64,000 nt of DNA from Rhodobacterales bacterium (GCA_002748285.1 PDSA01000030.1:43655-107654), one strand, 5' to 3'. Counted from the stretch's first letter, positions 9,548 to 18,071 are shown. A program made the numbers and translations. The notes: generated from the sequence alone by a model not told the origin.

Positions 9548-10435
9548 ATGACACAACATATCACCGCGCACCGCGCCAATCTGATCGGCAGCCTATGGAT
9601 GGTGGCGGCGATGGCTGGCTTTGCGGTTGAGGACGCTTTGATCAAGGCCGCCGCGCTCACCATGCCTTCGGGCCAGATCATGGTGCTGTTCGGGCTGGGC
9701 GGGGCGGTGGTGTTTGCCGGGCTCAGCCTGATCCGGCGGGCGCCGCTGTTTCACGCCGCCGTCATTTCGCGCCCGATGCTGATCCGCAGCGTGTTCGAAG
9801 TGGTCGGGCGGCTGTTCTATGTGCTGGCCATCACGCTCACCCCGCTTTCGGCGGCCACGGTGATTCTGCAAGCCACCCCGGTGGTGGTGGTCGCCGCCGC
9901 TGCGCTGCTGTTTGGCGAGCGTGTGGGCTGGCGCAAATGGATGGCGATTGCGATCGGGCTGGCAGGCGTGCTGATGATCGTGCAGCCGGGCAGCGAAGGG
10001 TTTTCGCTGCTCTCGGTGCTGGCGGTGATCGGGATGCTGGGCTTTGCCGGGCGTGATCTGGCCAGCCGGGCGGCTCCGGCATCGCTGGGCACGCTGGCGT
10101 TGGGCTTTTACGGCTTTTTGGCGATTCTGCTGGCCGGGGTGATCTTTGCCATTGTTCAGGGGCAGCAATTTGTCTGGCCCGGCCCCTCTACCGCGCTGAT
10201 TCTGCTGGCCATTGTGCTGGCCGGGGCCGCGGCCTATTCCTGCCTGATGCGTGCCATGCGCACCGGCGAAGTCGGCGCGGTCACACCGTTCCGATACAGT
10301 CGCTTGCTGTTTGGCATCGCAATCGGCGTAGGCTATTTTGGTGAACGCTTCAGCCTGCCTATGGCGCTGGGCTCGGCCCTGATCGTTCTGGCCGGGTTGT
10401 TTCTGCTGTGGCGGGGCAAGGGCACCCGCCGTTAG
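9548..10435 (+). CDS. EamA/DMT-family exporter
   Basis: A 295-residue inner-membrane protein with about ten hydrophobic segments and the two-repeat EamA layout (first repeat about residues 10-140, second about 150-290). The motif LRPTPVV-like stretch ATVILQATPVVVVAAAALLFGERVGWRKW is characteristic. Substrate is unknown; relatives export metabolites or take up nucleotides and riboflavin. The start at 9548 follows the GAAAGGGGC ribosome binding site and tgt by 22 bases, so it is probably co-transcribed with tgt. It is the last core gene before the inserted element. Confidence 0.82.
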   Translation: MTQHITAHRANLIGSLWMVAAMAGFAVEDALIKAAALTMPSGQIMVLFGLGGAVVFAGLSLIRRAPLFHAAVISRPMLIRSVFEVVGRLFYVLAITLTPLSAATVILQATPVVVVAAAALLFGERVGWRKWMAIAIGLAGVLMIVQPGSEGFSLLSVLAVIGMLGFAGRDLASRAAPASLGTLALGFYGFLAILLAGVIFAIVQGQQFVWPGPSTALILLAIVLAGAAAYSCLMRAMRTGEVGAVTPFRYSRLLFGIAIGVGYFGERFSLPMALGSALIVLAGLFLLWRGKGTRR

Positions 10436-10497
10436 GGTCGAAATCCTGCCAAAATCCGCCGCCTTGGAAAAAAGCTGCGTTTTGTCGGAAAAGGGGC

Positions 10498-10526
10498 TTG
10501 CACATCCTTGGCCACTCGGTCTAGAA
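10498..10526 (+). promoter_or_regulatory. Promoter of the tRNA-Val gene
   Basis: TTGCAC (10498-10503) and CTAGAA (10521-10526) are 17 bases apart, 14 bases before the tRNA. The tRNA-Asp gene beyond the element has the matching pair TTGACG and CTAGAA. In the present arrangement this promoter transcribes the tRNA stub and then the left end of the element. Confidence 0.6.
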
Positions 10527-10539
10527 GTCGCCTCGGAAC

Positions 10540-10586
10540 GGGTGATTAGCTCAGTTGGTAGAGCGCTTCGTTTACACCGAAGATGT
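10540..10586 (+). pseudogene. 5' part of tRNA-Val(UAC), cut off by the inserted element
   Basis: The acceptor strand GGGTGAT, D arm (GCTCAGTTGGTAGAGC) and anticodon arm CTTCG-TTTACAC-CGAAG with anticodon TAC are intact. After the variable-loop bases ATGT the tRNA sequence ends and unrelated AT-rich sequence follows. The missing T loop and acceptor 3' strand are found 13.3 kb away at 23900-23922. No ATCACCC acceptor strand occurs near this end, so no functional tRNA is rebuilt here. Confidence 0.88.
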
Positions 10587-10590
10587 AATT

Positions 10591-10744
10591 CCATGGTAAT
10601 GCCTCAGAAAATCCATTGTAATTGGGCCACACCTCTAGCCGCCAAAACTTTTTGACTGCGTTTGAGAAAACTCCCCAAAACCCGCAACCGTTCTCTGTAT
10701 GTTCCTTGATGTGAGTCGCAAAGTATGGTATGTTTCCGAACATA
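10591..10744. promoter_or_regulatory. Left-end att-like repeat and candidate operator dyad
   Basis: CCATGGTAAT at 10591-10600 repeats the motif found twice at the right edge of the element (23799-23808 with one change, 23821-23830). Further in, TATGTT-TCCG-AACATA (10729-10744) is a dyad with a second half-site TATGTTCC about 30 bases upstream. It lies 74 bases before the first gene of the left operon, which fits an operator. The stretch from 10600 to 10817 holds no other gene that I can support. Confidence 0.35.
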
Positions 10745-10817
10745 ACCTAATTGCCGGGGGCAGTGAGGTTTGGCGCCGGGGGCGTTTCGAGAATCATTAC
10801 ATCTTAGGAGCCACGCC

Positions 10818-11081
10818 GTGAGCACATTCACTATCACGCGTGCGATGATCTGCGCTGCCACAGATTGGCGTTACCATCGGGTCCGCGCGATTATTGAAAC
10901 TCCGTATCGACTGCAATGCCAGTTCGGTTCGTCTGGGCCACAAGGTGGCGGACGTACCGAGCGGTTCCGACTGGGCGATGTTCTCGCCCGTTGCCGTGAC
11001 AAACGTGCATTCGATGAACTGACAATGTCGTCAAAACTTTTCGCGGCTGACGCCGGTTATCGCAAGGACAATAAACAATGA
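10818..11081 (+). CDS. Small protein of unknown function, possibly HTH-like
   Basis: An 87-residue product starting at a GTG that follows TTAGGAG by 7 bases. I do not recognise the family. The C-terminal half, GGGRTERFRLGDVLARCR, resembles the end of MerR/AlpA-type small DNA-binding proteins, in which an Arg-rich strand leads into a short helix; the N-terminal DWRYHRVRAIIE could be the recognition helix. If so it could be the element's regulator or recombination directionality factor. Its stop overlaps the next start (ATGA). It is the first gene of a rightward run reaching 13391. Confidence 0.55.
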   Translation: MSTFTITRAMICAATDWRYHRVRAIIETPYRLQCQFGSSGPQGGGRTERFRLGDVLARCRDKRAFDELTMSSKLFAADAGYRKDNKQ

Positions 11082-11554
11082 CACAAGCAATCCAAAAGGC
11101 GATTGACGCTGAGAAAAATCGCCAATCTCGTATCGACGCGCAGCGTGTCGTCACACCGCCACACCAAATCAAGCGTCTGGAAGAGGCGCAAATGAATGCA
11201 CGCGTTGCACTGGCACGGAAATATGGGCACCGGCTGGATGCTCGCGTCAGCGAGCGCATCATTGATGGCATGATTTTGCTGCCCGAAGTCCTTTGTACCA
11301 TTGGCGGGGGAGTGGACGAACTTCCGAACGACGCTAAGGGATGGGATCGCTGGGCAGCAAACGCCGTTTCGCAGGAACCTTTGGCACAATTGTCTATCGA
11401 CGCATCCGACGCTGCTCTCAAAGAGGAATTACGGAAAAAGACCTTGGCTGCGATGCGTCCCGAACAACGCCTTCAAATGGCGCGGGCTGGAACACTGGAT
11501 GACCACATCGAGGGTATCGTACGCGAAAAAATTGAGGCGCGTGCTGGTGTTTGA
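11078..11554 (+). CDS. Unknown protein of the element's left operon
   Basis: A 158-residue charged, mostly helical protein with no signal peptide or membrane segment. The N-terminus (AIDAEKNRQSRIDAQR) and the C-terminus (EELRKKTLAAMRPEQRLQMARAG) look like amphipathic helices. The final ~40 residues mention MRPEQRLQMARAGTLDDHI, a pattern of small acidic helical adaptors. No function can be assigned. Its start overlaps the stop of the upstream gene by 4 bases, so translation is coupled. Confidence 0.6.
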   Translation: MTQAIQKAIDAEKNRQSRIDAQRVVTPPHQIKRLEEAQMNARVALARKYGHRLDARVSERIIDGMILLPEVLCTIGGGVDELPNDAKGWDRWAANAVSQEPLAQLSIDASDAALKEELRKKTLAAMRPEQRLQMARAGTLDDHIEGIVREKIEARAGV

Positions 11555-11570
11555 GGGAAGTGTGCCTCTG

Positions 11571-12047
11571 ATGAATGAGAAGCATGAAAGCTATGCCAGT
11601 TCTCGTGCCAAGGGGGTTAGTCAAGCTGAGGCCTTCAAATCCACAATCCCTTTCGGCACCGCGTACAACGGAGGTAACGCAAGCCTCCGCGTCAGCGGTC
11701 ATCGGCTCGAAAAGCGCCCCGACGTGAAAGCACGTATTGCCTACCTCCGGAAAATTGCTCGCAGCGATGTTGACGATGCCGACAAGCCGCTTTCGAGGGG
11801 TGAAGTGGTGCAGATCAGCTTGGAGGTGTCGGAGGCGCTGGAAGCCACCTACAAGGCTGCGCGCGGATCATCTGTTTCGCCGCAAGCTTTGGAGCGGCTC
11901 AAGGCTGTGCTGGCCTCGCACCTTGCCCGGCAGGGAAAGATTGATGACGATGCCAAGCCTCTGGATAGCGCTCGTGGTGACGTTGAAACCGCGCTCATCA
12001 TGCGTCGCATTGTGGGATTGGGGGGGTGCACATGTCAGGCACTCTGA
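11571..12047 (+). CDS. Phage small-terminase-like DNA-binding protein
   Basis: A 158-residue product. Its first 70 residues, SRAKGVSQAEAFKST ... NASLRVSGHRLEKRPDV ... ARIAYLRK, match the layout of the helix-turn-helix domain of phage terminase small subunits, in which an AY-aa-GY repeat leads into an xxASRLLxxPxVxxRIxxLR segment. The rest is helical and acidic. No large terminase is present nearby. Satellites such as PICIs carry their own small terminase to redirect packaging of a helper phage; that role here is inference. Earlier in-frame starts exist but would run through the previous gene. Confidence 0.6.
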   Translation: MNEKHESYASSRAKGVSQAEAFKSTIPFGTAYNGGNASLRVSGHRLEKRPDVKARIAYLRKIARSDVDDADKPLSRGEVVQISLEVSEALEATYKAARGSSVSPQALERLKAVLASHLARQGKIDDDAKPLDSARGDVETALIMRRIVGLGGCTCQAL

Positions 12048-12346
12048 AGTCGCGCACAGCGCGTTCCGCTCTGTTTCTTTTGCGTGAGAATTTAAAAGAC
12101 CTGCGAACCTATTCTTGGCAATTTGATCCCGCCGAAATTGATCGTGTTTCGAAGGCGGCTGAATTGGTTTCGACGAGTCTGAAAAAGCTTCAAGGCTGGG
12201 TCGCAGAGGAACCCGCCAATGCGAACGACAGGACTGCGGAACCTGCTTCCGACGAAATTGATGTGCTAGCGATCCGCTCCTTCTTGAACGCGGTCGAATC
12301 TGAACGCCTGTGCCCTATTTGCGGCGGTATGTTGCCGCCTTCCTGA
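12032..12346 (+). CDS. Small protein with a C-terminal CxxC motif
   Basis: A 104-residue protein starting at ATG 12032, just after a G-rich ribosome binding site and overlapping the end of the upstream gene by 16 bases. It has a predicted helical middle (IDRVSKAAELVSTSLKKLQGWV) and a C-terminal LCPICGG, half of a possible zinc site or a dimer zinc site. Family unknown. The overlap indicates co-expression with the terminase-like gene. Confidence 0.6.
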   Translation: MSGTLKSRTARSALFLLRENLKDLRTYSWQFDPAEIDRVSKAAELVSTSLKKLQGWVAEEPANANDRTAEPASDEIDVLAIRSFLNAVESERLCPICGGMLPPS

Positions 12347-12489
12347 TAGCCCTGCTTCGCTTGCGACAAGGCTAGCGTGAGCCGCCCGGTGCTTTTCTCC
12401 TGCGCTGGGCGTGTTCCGCCGAAGATAACCCCGACCAACCTCAACCACACTCCCACCCGACAGGAGCGATCACAATGACTGGATAAGTA

Positions 12490-12891
12490 ATGACATACCC
12501 ACTACGGAGTCGCGCTGAACGCGCGAAACTTCATGTTGCCATGCTGGCAGCCCTCCCCCCAATCTCTGAAGCTGAGGCTTTCGCGGACGCCATTTGTTGG
12601 GCCGACACAGACGGCATTGCCGATCTCGGCGTCCTGTTCAGCTTGGCTGATGCAATCGACCATCACGTATATCAAGCAGTCTACTACAGCGACTGCCAAT
12701 ATGCCGAAGTCAGCGCCGATGATCTGCGCGTGGTGCACGGCACGCCAACCGTAAATTTGGCGCTGAAACTGGTCGGAGTTTGCGCGCGTCAGCGCGGGCG
12801 GAAAATGATCTGGACCGACGCCCCAAATGGCGAACCAACGGCTCTCGTATCTTTGCCCGATGACCTTCTGGAGCAATGGTATTCTGAATGA
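12490..12891 (+). CDS. Unknown 133-residue protein
   Basis: Acidic protein with no signal peptide, no membrane segment and no motif that I recognise; notable are EAFADAICWADTDGIADLGVLFSLADAIDHHVYQ and a C-terminal LPDDLLEQWYSE. A GACAGGAG site upstream leads first into a 3-codon frame, ATGACTGGATAA (12475-12486), that ends 3 bases before this start, so translation may depend on re-initiation. Its stop overlaps the next start (ATGA). Confidence 0.55.
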   Translation: MTYPLRSRAERAKLHVAMLAALPPISEAEAFADAICWADTDGIADLGVLFSLADAIDHHVYQAVYYSDCQYAEVSADDLRVVHGTPTVNLALKLVGVCARQRGRKMIWTDAPNGEPTALVSLPDDLLEQWYSE

Positions 12892-13391
12892 GCCGTCCAA
12901 AAACCTCAAACCTTTACCTTGGCCCGCTGGGAGCCTTTCACAGCGGGGGCGGGCGGGATGTGGATTACGTACATCTGCCCGCTATTGTTACCAGCCGCGC
13001 GGCTGGTCTGCATGTCGTGTGCGAAGATGCTGAGGATTTGCGCCGGGTCCTTACGGCGCACTGGGAAGCGTCTGGACGCACGTTTTGCGTTGACGATGTA
13101 TTGGCATGGGCCATGGATCAGTTACCCCCAATGACGGCCTACGCGGCCACGTCTAGCTTGCGGTATGTGGCCGTTGATCCTGATTGGTTGCGGTACCGAC
13201 AAAAAGAAAAAGGCGGGAGGCCCTGCAAAGCAACCTCCCGCCCATTCATGCCTACATCTAACCACAATGCACGGTCACAATACACTGGCAACGCGCCATA
13301 TTTTAGGAATGCAGCAGCTTTGGTCGAAAAAATTTTTCCTCAATACCAGTCGTTTGAGCTGGGCTTTTCGGCAATTTTTCGCCTTCCCTAG
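12888..13391 (+). CDS. Unknown protein, last gene of the left run
   Basis: 167 residues with no recognised domain. The first ~105 residues are compact (LHVVCEDAEDLRRVL, CVDDVLAWAMDQLPPM) and look like a small folded domain; after residue 106 the sequence becomes basic and low in pattern (KEKGGRPCKATSRP). At the DNA level that tail coincides with a GC hairpin, GGCGGGAGG paired with CCTCCCGCC at 13211-13241. The real gene may have ended earlier in an ancestral form. Start overlaps the upstream stop by 4 bases. Confidence 0.5.
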   Translation: MSRPKTSNLYLGPLGAFHSGGGRDVDYVHLPAIVTSRAAGLHVVCEDAEDLRRVLTAHWEASGRTFCVDDVLAWAMDQLPPMTAYAATSSLRYVAVDPDWLRYRQKEKGGRPCKATSRPFMPTSNHNARSQYTGNAPYFRNAAALVEKIFPQYQSFELGFSAIFRLP

Positions 13392-13694
13392 CTTTTTTTA
13401 TTGACTTTTGAATTCATTTTTGACCGAAGCTCAAAAATGATTCGACTCATCCCGGTTCAATATGCGATAAGAGGTCAACTGAGGTTTTAACGGGCCTCGT
13501 TCATGAACCCGTCTGTCAGGCGTATGTTTGGCGGCACCCATCCTGACGGACGAATGTTCGTCTGCACTGCGTATGTGCCCAGACTTCGTTCGGACGTCTG
13601 GTTTAACCCAATCACGCAGCCAAGACATTCTTTCTGAAACACCGCGTTTGCGCGGATGGCGGAGCTATGTCGGCTGCAAAGGAGATACTGCAAA
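13392..13694. promoter_or_regulatory. Intergenic region with a perfect dyad before the primase gene
   Basis: TCATTTTTGA (13414-13423) and TCAAAAATGA (13431-13440) form a perfect 10-base inverted repeat around a 7-base spacer; it could be an operator or the terminator of the left gene run. TTGACT (about 13402) stands just before it. Shorter dyads follow at about 13500-13600, such as CGAATGTTCG (13550-13559). AAAGGAG (13678-13684) is the ribosome binding site of the primase gene. Confidence 0.4.
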
Positions 13695-16505
13695 ATGGCT
13701 CAACCTGCCAAAGAACAATCTGGCCCTAAACTGGTCACCATGAATAGCGCCCGCCTGCATGGCGAAGATCACCCGGAAATGCAGGAGCTTTTGCAACGCA
13801 AAGCCGTCTTTATGACCGGGCGTTTGTACGGGCAAAAGGGCCGCCGCAACACGCAAGACGGTGATTGGAAGCGCGTAGAACTTTCATGGCTGGACTGGCT
13901 GAAAGGTGCGGAAAAGAGCAAAACCGTGTCGGAGACTTGGGGCTTTACCCGGCACCCGGTCAGCAAGCGCAAGGAAGGCTCGTCCATCGTTCTGGCAGAT
14001 GCCATTGATGGTGCGCGTACGGATTCAGCAATCAAAACGATGTATGCCGTGGGTCTGGATATCGACTCGGGCGAGTCGTTGGACGATGTTTTAGACAAGC
14101 TGGAAGACCTTGGCCTGTTTGCAATCGTCTACACCAGCTTCAATCACGGCAAGACGCGGTTGGTCCTCAAGCACGATGACATCATGCGCAAATTGAAATT
14201 GGATGCGTCTCCGACACTGGAACAGGTTCAAGACTATCTGCGTCAACATCACAAAGACCGGTATGACGAAGCCTTTGTCGCATCCATTGAAATGGTCGAA
14301 GCTCGCAAGCAAACAAAGGACGGACTGCGTGTGGTGCTGGAAACGCCACCGCTGGACAAGTTCCGCGTGATCCTGCCCCTGAGGGAGCCGGTTCAACTGG
14401 TTGATTTGGGCACGACCGTCAACGCGTGGAAAGAGGTATGGGCGGACGCCGTGACCGGCGTTGCTGTCAACATGCTGGGTATCAACTTTGACGCCACTTC
14501 CTGCGATGTGAATCGGCTTTTTTATACGCCGAGGCATCCGGCAGATGCCGAAGACTGGTATGCTGCGGTTGTTCAAGGACGTCCCCTGCGGTTCGAAGAG
14601 ATCAAACCGTATTCGAAGGCGCGCTACGTCAAAGAGCGTGGTTTGAATGATGATCCATTCGCCGCCGTAGGCGGCGATGGCTCAGACGAGCACGAAACTT
14701 TCGTCACAGAAAGCGGTTTCAACCTAAGCCGTTGGCACCGGACCCACAAAGACCGCTTCCTGATTGCTGATGTAATCGAGTCCTACTGCGCGGATAAGGT
14801 GCGGGTTGCCGGTGGCGAAAAGGCTGGGACAGTCCACTTGGAATGCCCTTTCGAAGCGGAACACAGCACCGAAGGCGGCACCGCCACCATGGCGATGAAC
14901 CCGGATGAATGTGAGTCCGGGTACTGGACCATCTTCTGCCGTCATGACGCTTGCGCCGGACGTAACAAGTTGGAATTCCTAAAGGCCATGCTGGATGAGG
15001 GCTGGCTCCCGGAATCGGCTCTGACCGATGACGAATGTAACATTCCATTACCGGACGAAGTCGTTCCGGGGCAAGACGTTGCGAATGACGCTGCCCCTGT
15101 TCCTCTCAGTGCACCGCTTTGGGAAGACGGGCTTGTTACGGATGGTTTCTGCAAGCGCAAGAAAGCCCCGGAAGTTCGCCAGCAAATCCGGCGGAATCTT
15201 CGTTCGCGTGTGTCGTATGTGATCGTGGACGGCGGTAAGGGCAAGTTGTTCCTTCACCCCAAGCGTGGGCAGTTGCCTGAAATCTGGGACGACACGGCGC
15301 TTGATAGGTTCTATCGGAACGCACGCGTTCAATACGAACGCAAAGACTCCGGCAAGTTGGAGGTAATCAATCCAGCGAAAGAGTTCTTCGAAGATGACTT
15401 GCGCGTTACCTTTGCGGGCACGCAATTCGAACCCGATCCCACAAAAGCGAACCCTCACAAGTTCAATCTGTTCAACGGGTTTCCAGTTCAGCCCGCGTCA
15501 GCAGGTGATTGGTCTCTGATGCGCACTCACATCCGGGAAAATCTCATTGCCGGAAACGGGGCAACGCCAGAAGAGGACGAATACCTGTTCAACTACTGGA
15601 TGACTTGGCACGCTGATATCTTTCAGAATCCGAGCAACAAGAAAGGGAGTTCAATCGCAATTCTTGGCGAACAAGGCGTCGGCAAATCAAAGTTCTATGA
15701 TTGGTATCGTGTTGGGCTGGGCGATTACGCAATCAAAGTCGCGAGTAAAAAGCACCTTGTTGGCCCCTTCAACGCGCACCTCGATTCAAAGCTCTTAGTT
15801 GTCGCTGAGGAAGCTTTTTGGAGCGGCGATAAAGAAGCGGCGAGTGTTTTGAAGGACTTTATCACGAGCGAAACCTATACCGTTGAGCGCAAGGGCGTGG
15901 ATGCTGCGGAACGGCGTAATCTGATCCGCACCGCCTTTGTGACCAACAACGACTGGGCAATCCCAACTGATGACAATGCCGACGCCCGGCGGTTTTTGGT
16001 TCTTCGTGCGGGCAATGCACAAAAGCAAAACGGCGCTTACTTCAAGGCGATTGATGAACAGATGCGCAATGGCGGCTTGGAGGCAATGGTGCACGAGTTA
16101 ATGACATGGGACCCAACGAAAGTCGGCATGTCGTTTGATGACCTCCGCTCAGCCCCTTGGACGCCAGCGCGGGCGGAACAGGCCTCGCATAGTGCATCCG
16201 CCCCAAAGGCGGCGCTGTTGCAGATCATCGAAGACGGTTTCTTTACAGACCGTGACGGCATGGACGTTGAACTGAGTGACACAAAGCCAACCCGCGTGCG
16301 TCGGGCCGATTTGGCGCATGTCGTGCAAGGCAAGGCGCAACACGGCGGTGCGCGGAAGGCTGCTCGCAAGGCTATCGAACAAGTTCTGGGGGGTGAGGCT
16401 TGGCACGACCTCAAGCACAAGTTTGAAGACGGCAAGCGCGTACGGTTCGTTGAGTTTCCGCCGTTGGATGAACTTCGGGCAAAACTCTCTGAGAAATACC
16501 AATGA
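13695..16505 (+). CDS. Primase-helicase of a mobile element (DUF5906 family)
   Basis: A 936-residue replication protein. Residues about 100-300 look like an archaeo-eukaryotic-type primase domain: GLDIDSGESLDDVL, YTSFNHGKTRLVL, FRVILPL and DVNRLFYTPRHP. A zinc-ribbon-like part follows near residue 390-430 (LECPFEAEH ... FCRHDACAG). The SF3-like helicase domain has Walker A GEQGVGKSKF near residue 658 and the downstream NAHLDSKLLVVAEEAFW and FVTNNDWAIP (sensor 1) typical of DUF5906. Such proteins start replication of phages, satellites and integrative plasmids at their own origin. The ATG at 13695 follows AAAGGAG by 10 bases. Repeats just downstream may be the origin. Confidence 0.85.
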   Translation: MAQPAKEQSGPKLVTMNSARLHGEDHPEMQELLQRKAVFMTGRLYGQKGRRNTQDGDWKRVELSWLDWLKGAEKSKTVSETWGFTRHPVSKRKEGSSIVLADAIDGARTDSAIKTMYAVGLDIDSGESLDDVLDKLEDLGLFAIVYTSFNHGKTRLVLKHDDIMRKLKLDASPTLEQVQDYLRQHHKDRYDEAFVASIEMVEARKQTKDGLRVVLETPPLDKFRVILPLREPVQLVDLGTTVNAWKEVWADAVTGVAVNMLGINFDATSCDVNRLFYTPRHPADAEDWYAAVVQGRPLRFEEIKPYSKARYVKERGLNDDPFAAVGGDGSDEHETFVTESGFNLSRWHRTHKDRFLIADVIESYCADKVRVAGGEKAGTVHLECPFEAEHSTEGGTATMAMNPDECESGYWTIFCRHDACAGRNKLEFLKAMLDEGWLPESALTDDECNIPLPDEVVPGQDVANDAAPVPLSAPLWEDGLVTDGFCKRKKAPEVRQQIRRNLRSRVSYVIVDGGKGKLFLHPKRGQLPEIWDDTALDRFYRNARVQYERKDSGKLEVINPAKEFFEDDLRVTFAGTQFEPDPTKANPHKFNLFNGFPVQPASAGDWSLMRTHIRENLIAGNGATPEEDEYLFNYWMTWHADIFQNPSNKKGSSIAILGEQGVGKSKFYDWYRVGLGDYAIKVASKKHLVGPFNAHLDSKLLVVAEEAFWSGDKEAASVLKDFITSETYTVERKGVDAAERRNLIRTAFVTNNDWAIPTDDNADARRFLVLRAGNAQKQNGAYFKAIDEQMRNGGLEAMVHELMTWDPTKVGMSFDDLRSAPWTPARAEQASHSASAPKAALLQIIEDGFFTDRDGMDVELSDTKPTRVRRADLAHVVQGKAQHGGARKAARKAIEQVLGGEAWHDLKHKFEDGKRVRFVEFPPLDELRAKLSEKYQ

Positions 16506-16555
16506 TGTTTTGAAACGAGGATCGGGCGCGCGTAAATGCCCCTCCTTTTCGTTGT

Positions 16556-16834
16556 TGGGTCAGACCCCAAAGCGTCCAATTTCGAGGGTTGGAATTTTCT
16601 AAACCTTTTCAATACTGTGTGGAGGCTTGACCCAGATGACCCGCGAACCCACCGCCTTTTCGATACCCGGCGAGAAAGAGCTGAAAGCGTTTTTCGGCGG
16701 TTTCAAGTTACATGGGTCTTCGTGGGCCATCTGGGTCAGAATTAAATAATAGAGAAGAAAATATGGGGTTTTATGAAGCAATGCTCACCCATGGATGAAT
16801 TAAATGGTGGGTCATTGATAGAATTTGTGGGTCA
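16556..16834. repeat. TGGGTCA repeats and inverted repeat, candidate origin
   Basis: The heptamer TGGGTCA occurs at 16556, 16732, 16808 and 16828 on the + strand and at 16628 on the - strand, with six-base variants at 16637 and 16713. The two at 16808 and 16828 are exactly 20 bases apart. TGACCCAGATGACCC (16628-16642) and GGGCCATCTGGGTCA (16724-16738) form a 14-of-15 inverted repeat around an 81-base spacer. The position directly after the primase-helicase gene suggests initiator-binding sites or an extended structured RNA. The stretch 16506-16895 holds no gene that I can support. Confidence 0.45.
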
Positions 16835-16895
16835 GCCCTCAACCCGTCGCGTGCTCTTGTCAAATTGTGGGCGGCCCCGCGTTAGCGGGTTTGGC

Positions 16896-17300
16896 TTAAT
16901 GGTTTGCATTAAGAATTGTCATACACTCTTGCCGCCGAATCGAGGCCTGTTCAATCGCTTGTTCCCATGCGAGACGGGTATCCCCTTGCTTGGCAATAAA
17001 GTACCCTATGGTATCCGTTTTGTTTGTTATTGCCGTTTCATAGAGCGTTTCAAGATATGACAAGCGGTGAACACCAACAAAGGTGGACATCTTTCCAATC
17101 CACTGCTCCATTTCCTTATCGGATGCCTCAATGTCGGAAAGCGTGAACGCAGCCCCCCTATTCCGCGCACTCGAGAGAAGGACGCCGAATATGGCAGTTT
17201 CCGCCGAACAATCAGCCCACGTTTGCGCGGTGAAACCCTGAGCATTCGCCGTTGCAGGCGGGGCCAATAACATCAGTGCAGCCAATACCATTTTTTTCAT
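16896..17300 (-). CDS. Small exported protein of unknown function
   Basis: 134 residues with a classical signal peptide (MKKMVLAALMLLAPPATANAQ, cleavage after about residue 21). The mature part is helical with two cysteines, one in WADCSAETA and one in RRQECMTIL, which could form a disulfide. No family recognised. It is one of four exported small proteins in the element and lies alone, facing left, between the candidate origin and the dyad-rich region. Confidence 0.6.
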   Translation of the reverse strand: MKKMVLAALMLLAPPATANAQGFTAQTWADCSAETAIFGVLLSSARNRGAAFTLSDIEASDKEMEQWIGKMSTFVGVHRLSYLETLYETAITNKTDTIGYFIAKQGDTRLAWEQAIEQASIRRQECMTILNANH

Positions 17301-17773
17301 CGGTTTTACCTTACTCTAGACAAGAAGTTTGTAAATCGGAACTGTGCTGAAAGTATGACGATCTAGCGGAGTAATCTTGGCATAAATCCGTTAACATGGC
17401 TGCCGAGAATAAACAGCGGTTCTTGATACGCAATCCGCCAGCACGCTACCGCTTGAAACCTCGCAATCGCCAACTATAGTTGGTTTTATCGACCACCAAC
17501 GTCTTTAACTTCCATTCTTGCAAAGCTGATAGAATTGGCCCCACACCGCCCGCACCTTCGCAGAAGATAATTTCTTTTCAGTTTCATTTTCCGCATGAAA
17601 ATTGCCCGTGCAGCTTTCGCGGGAATCATGACGTTTTCTCATTTCGGCAAGAGGAAACGTCAATCTTGACGAGTCCTTGTTTTCGTTTTCTGACACGAAC
17701 GAAATTCGATTTGCCGCACAGGTAATCGCGGCCTTGGTATCCCGTTGGCGGCATACCATAGGAGTTCACAGCC
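17301..17773. promoter_or_regulatory. Dyad-rich intergenic region
   Basis: CCAACTATAGTTGG (17470-17483) is a perfect 14-base palindrome. GACGTTTTCTC (17630-17640) and GAGGAAACGTC (17651-17661) form an 11-base stem with one mismatch, and CGTCAA-TC-TTGACG (17658-17671) overlaps its right arm. These look like operators or alternative stems upstream of the short gene at 17774, whose ribosome binding site TAGGAG is at 17759-17764. No longer gene is seen here. Confidence 0.4.
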
Positions 17774-17941
17774 ATGACCAATCAAACGTTGTTCACTTAC
17801 GAAGACTGGCACGCGCTGACGCGCACTTTCGGACCAATCACCCGAGACACGGAACTGACATGCTCCAACCACCCGCTAGGGCGCATGTTGGTGCTGGACG
17901 TGACCGAAACCACGCGCGGCGTCTTGCTTCACTGGGCTTAA
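17774..17941 (+). CDS. Short protein of unknown function
   Basis: A 55-residue product (starts MTNQTLFTYEDWHALTR, ends TTRGVLLHWA) preceded by TAGGAG at a 9-base spacing. Composition is normal for a soluble protein, with one Cys. It has no recognised family. It sits between a dyad-rich region and the recombinase, and the good ribosome binding site is the main reason to call it. Confidence 0.45.
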   Translation: MTNQTLFTYEDWHALTRTFGPITRDTELTCSNHPLGRMLVLDVTETTRGVLLHWA

Positions 17942-17990
17942 TGCGTCCGAATAGAGTATACTCATAACCAATACGCGCAGGCAGGCAAAA

Positions 17991-18059
17991 AGTGTCAGAT
18001 TAGACTTGCGAATCGCATATATCTGACACTACATATTTACCAGACACTCTAATCTGACA
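17991..18059. repeat. Inverted-repeat cluster, likely recombinase (res-like) site
   Basis: TGTCAGATTAGA (17993-18004) and TCTAATCTGACA (18048-18059) are perfect inverted repeats. Inside, ATCTGACACT (18021-18030) is the exact reverse complement of AGTGTCAGAT (17991-18000), and CAGACACT follows at 18041. TGTC-type half sites are typical of resolvase/invertase binding. The cluster ends 12 bases before the recombinase start, so it may be both crossover site and autoregulatory operator. Confidence 0.6.
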
Positions 18060-18071
18060 GGGGGGCTGGAT

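Noticed and set aside
16505..16900. A gene in the TGGGTCA repeat region
   Set aside because: Frames there are short, lack ribosome binding sites and coincide with repeats and inverted repeats.
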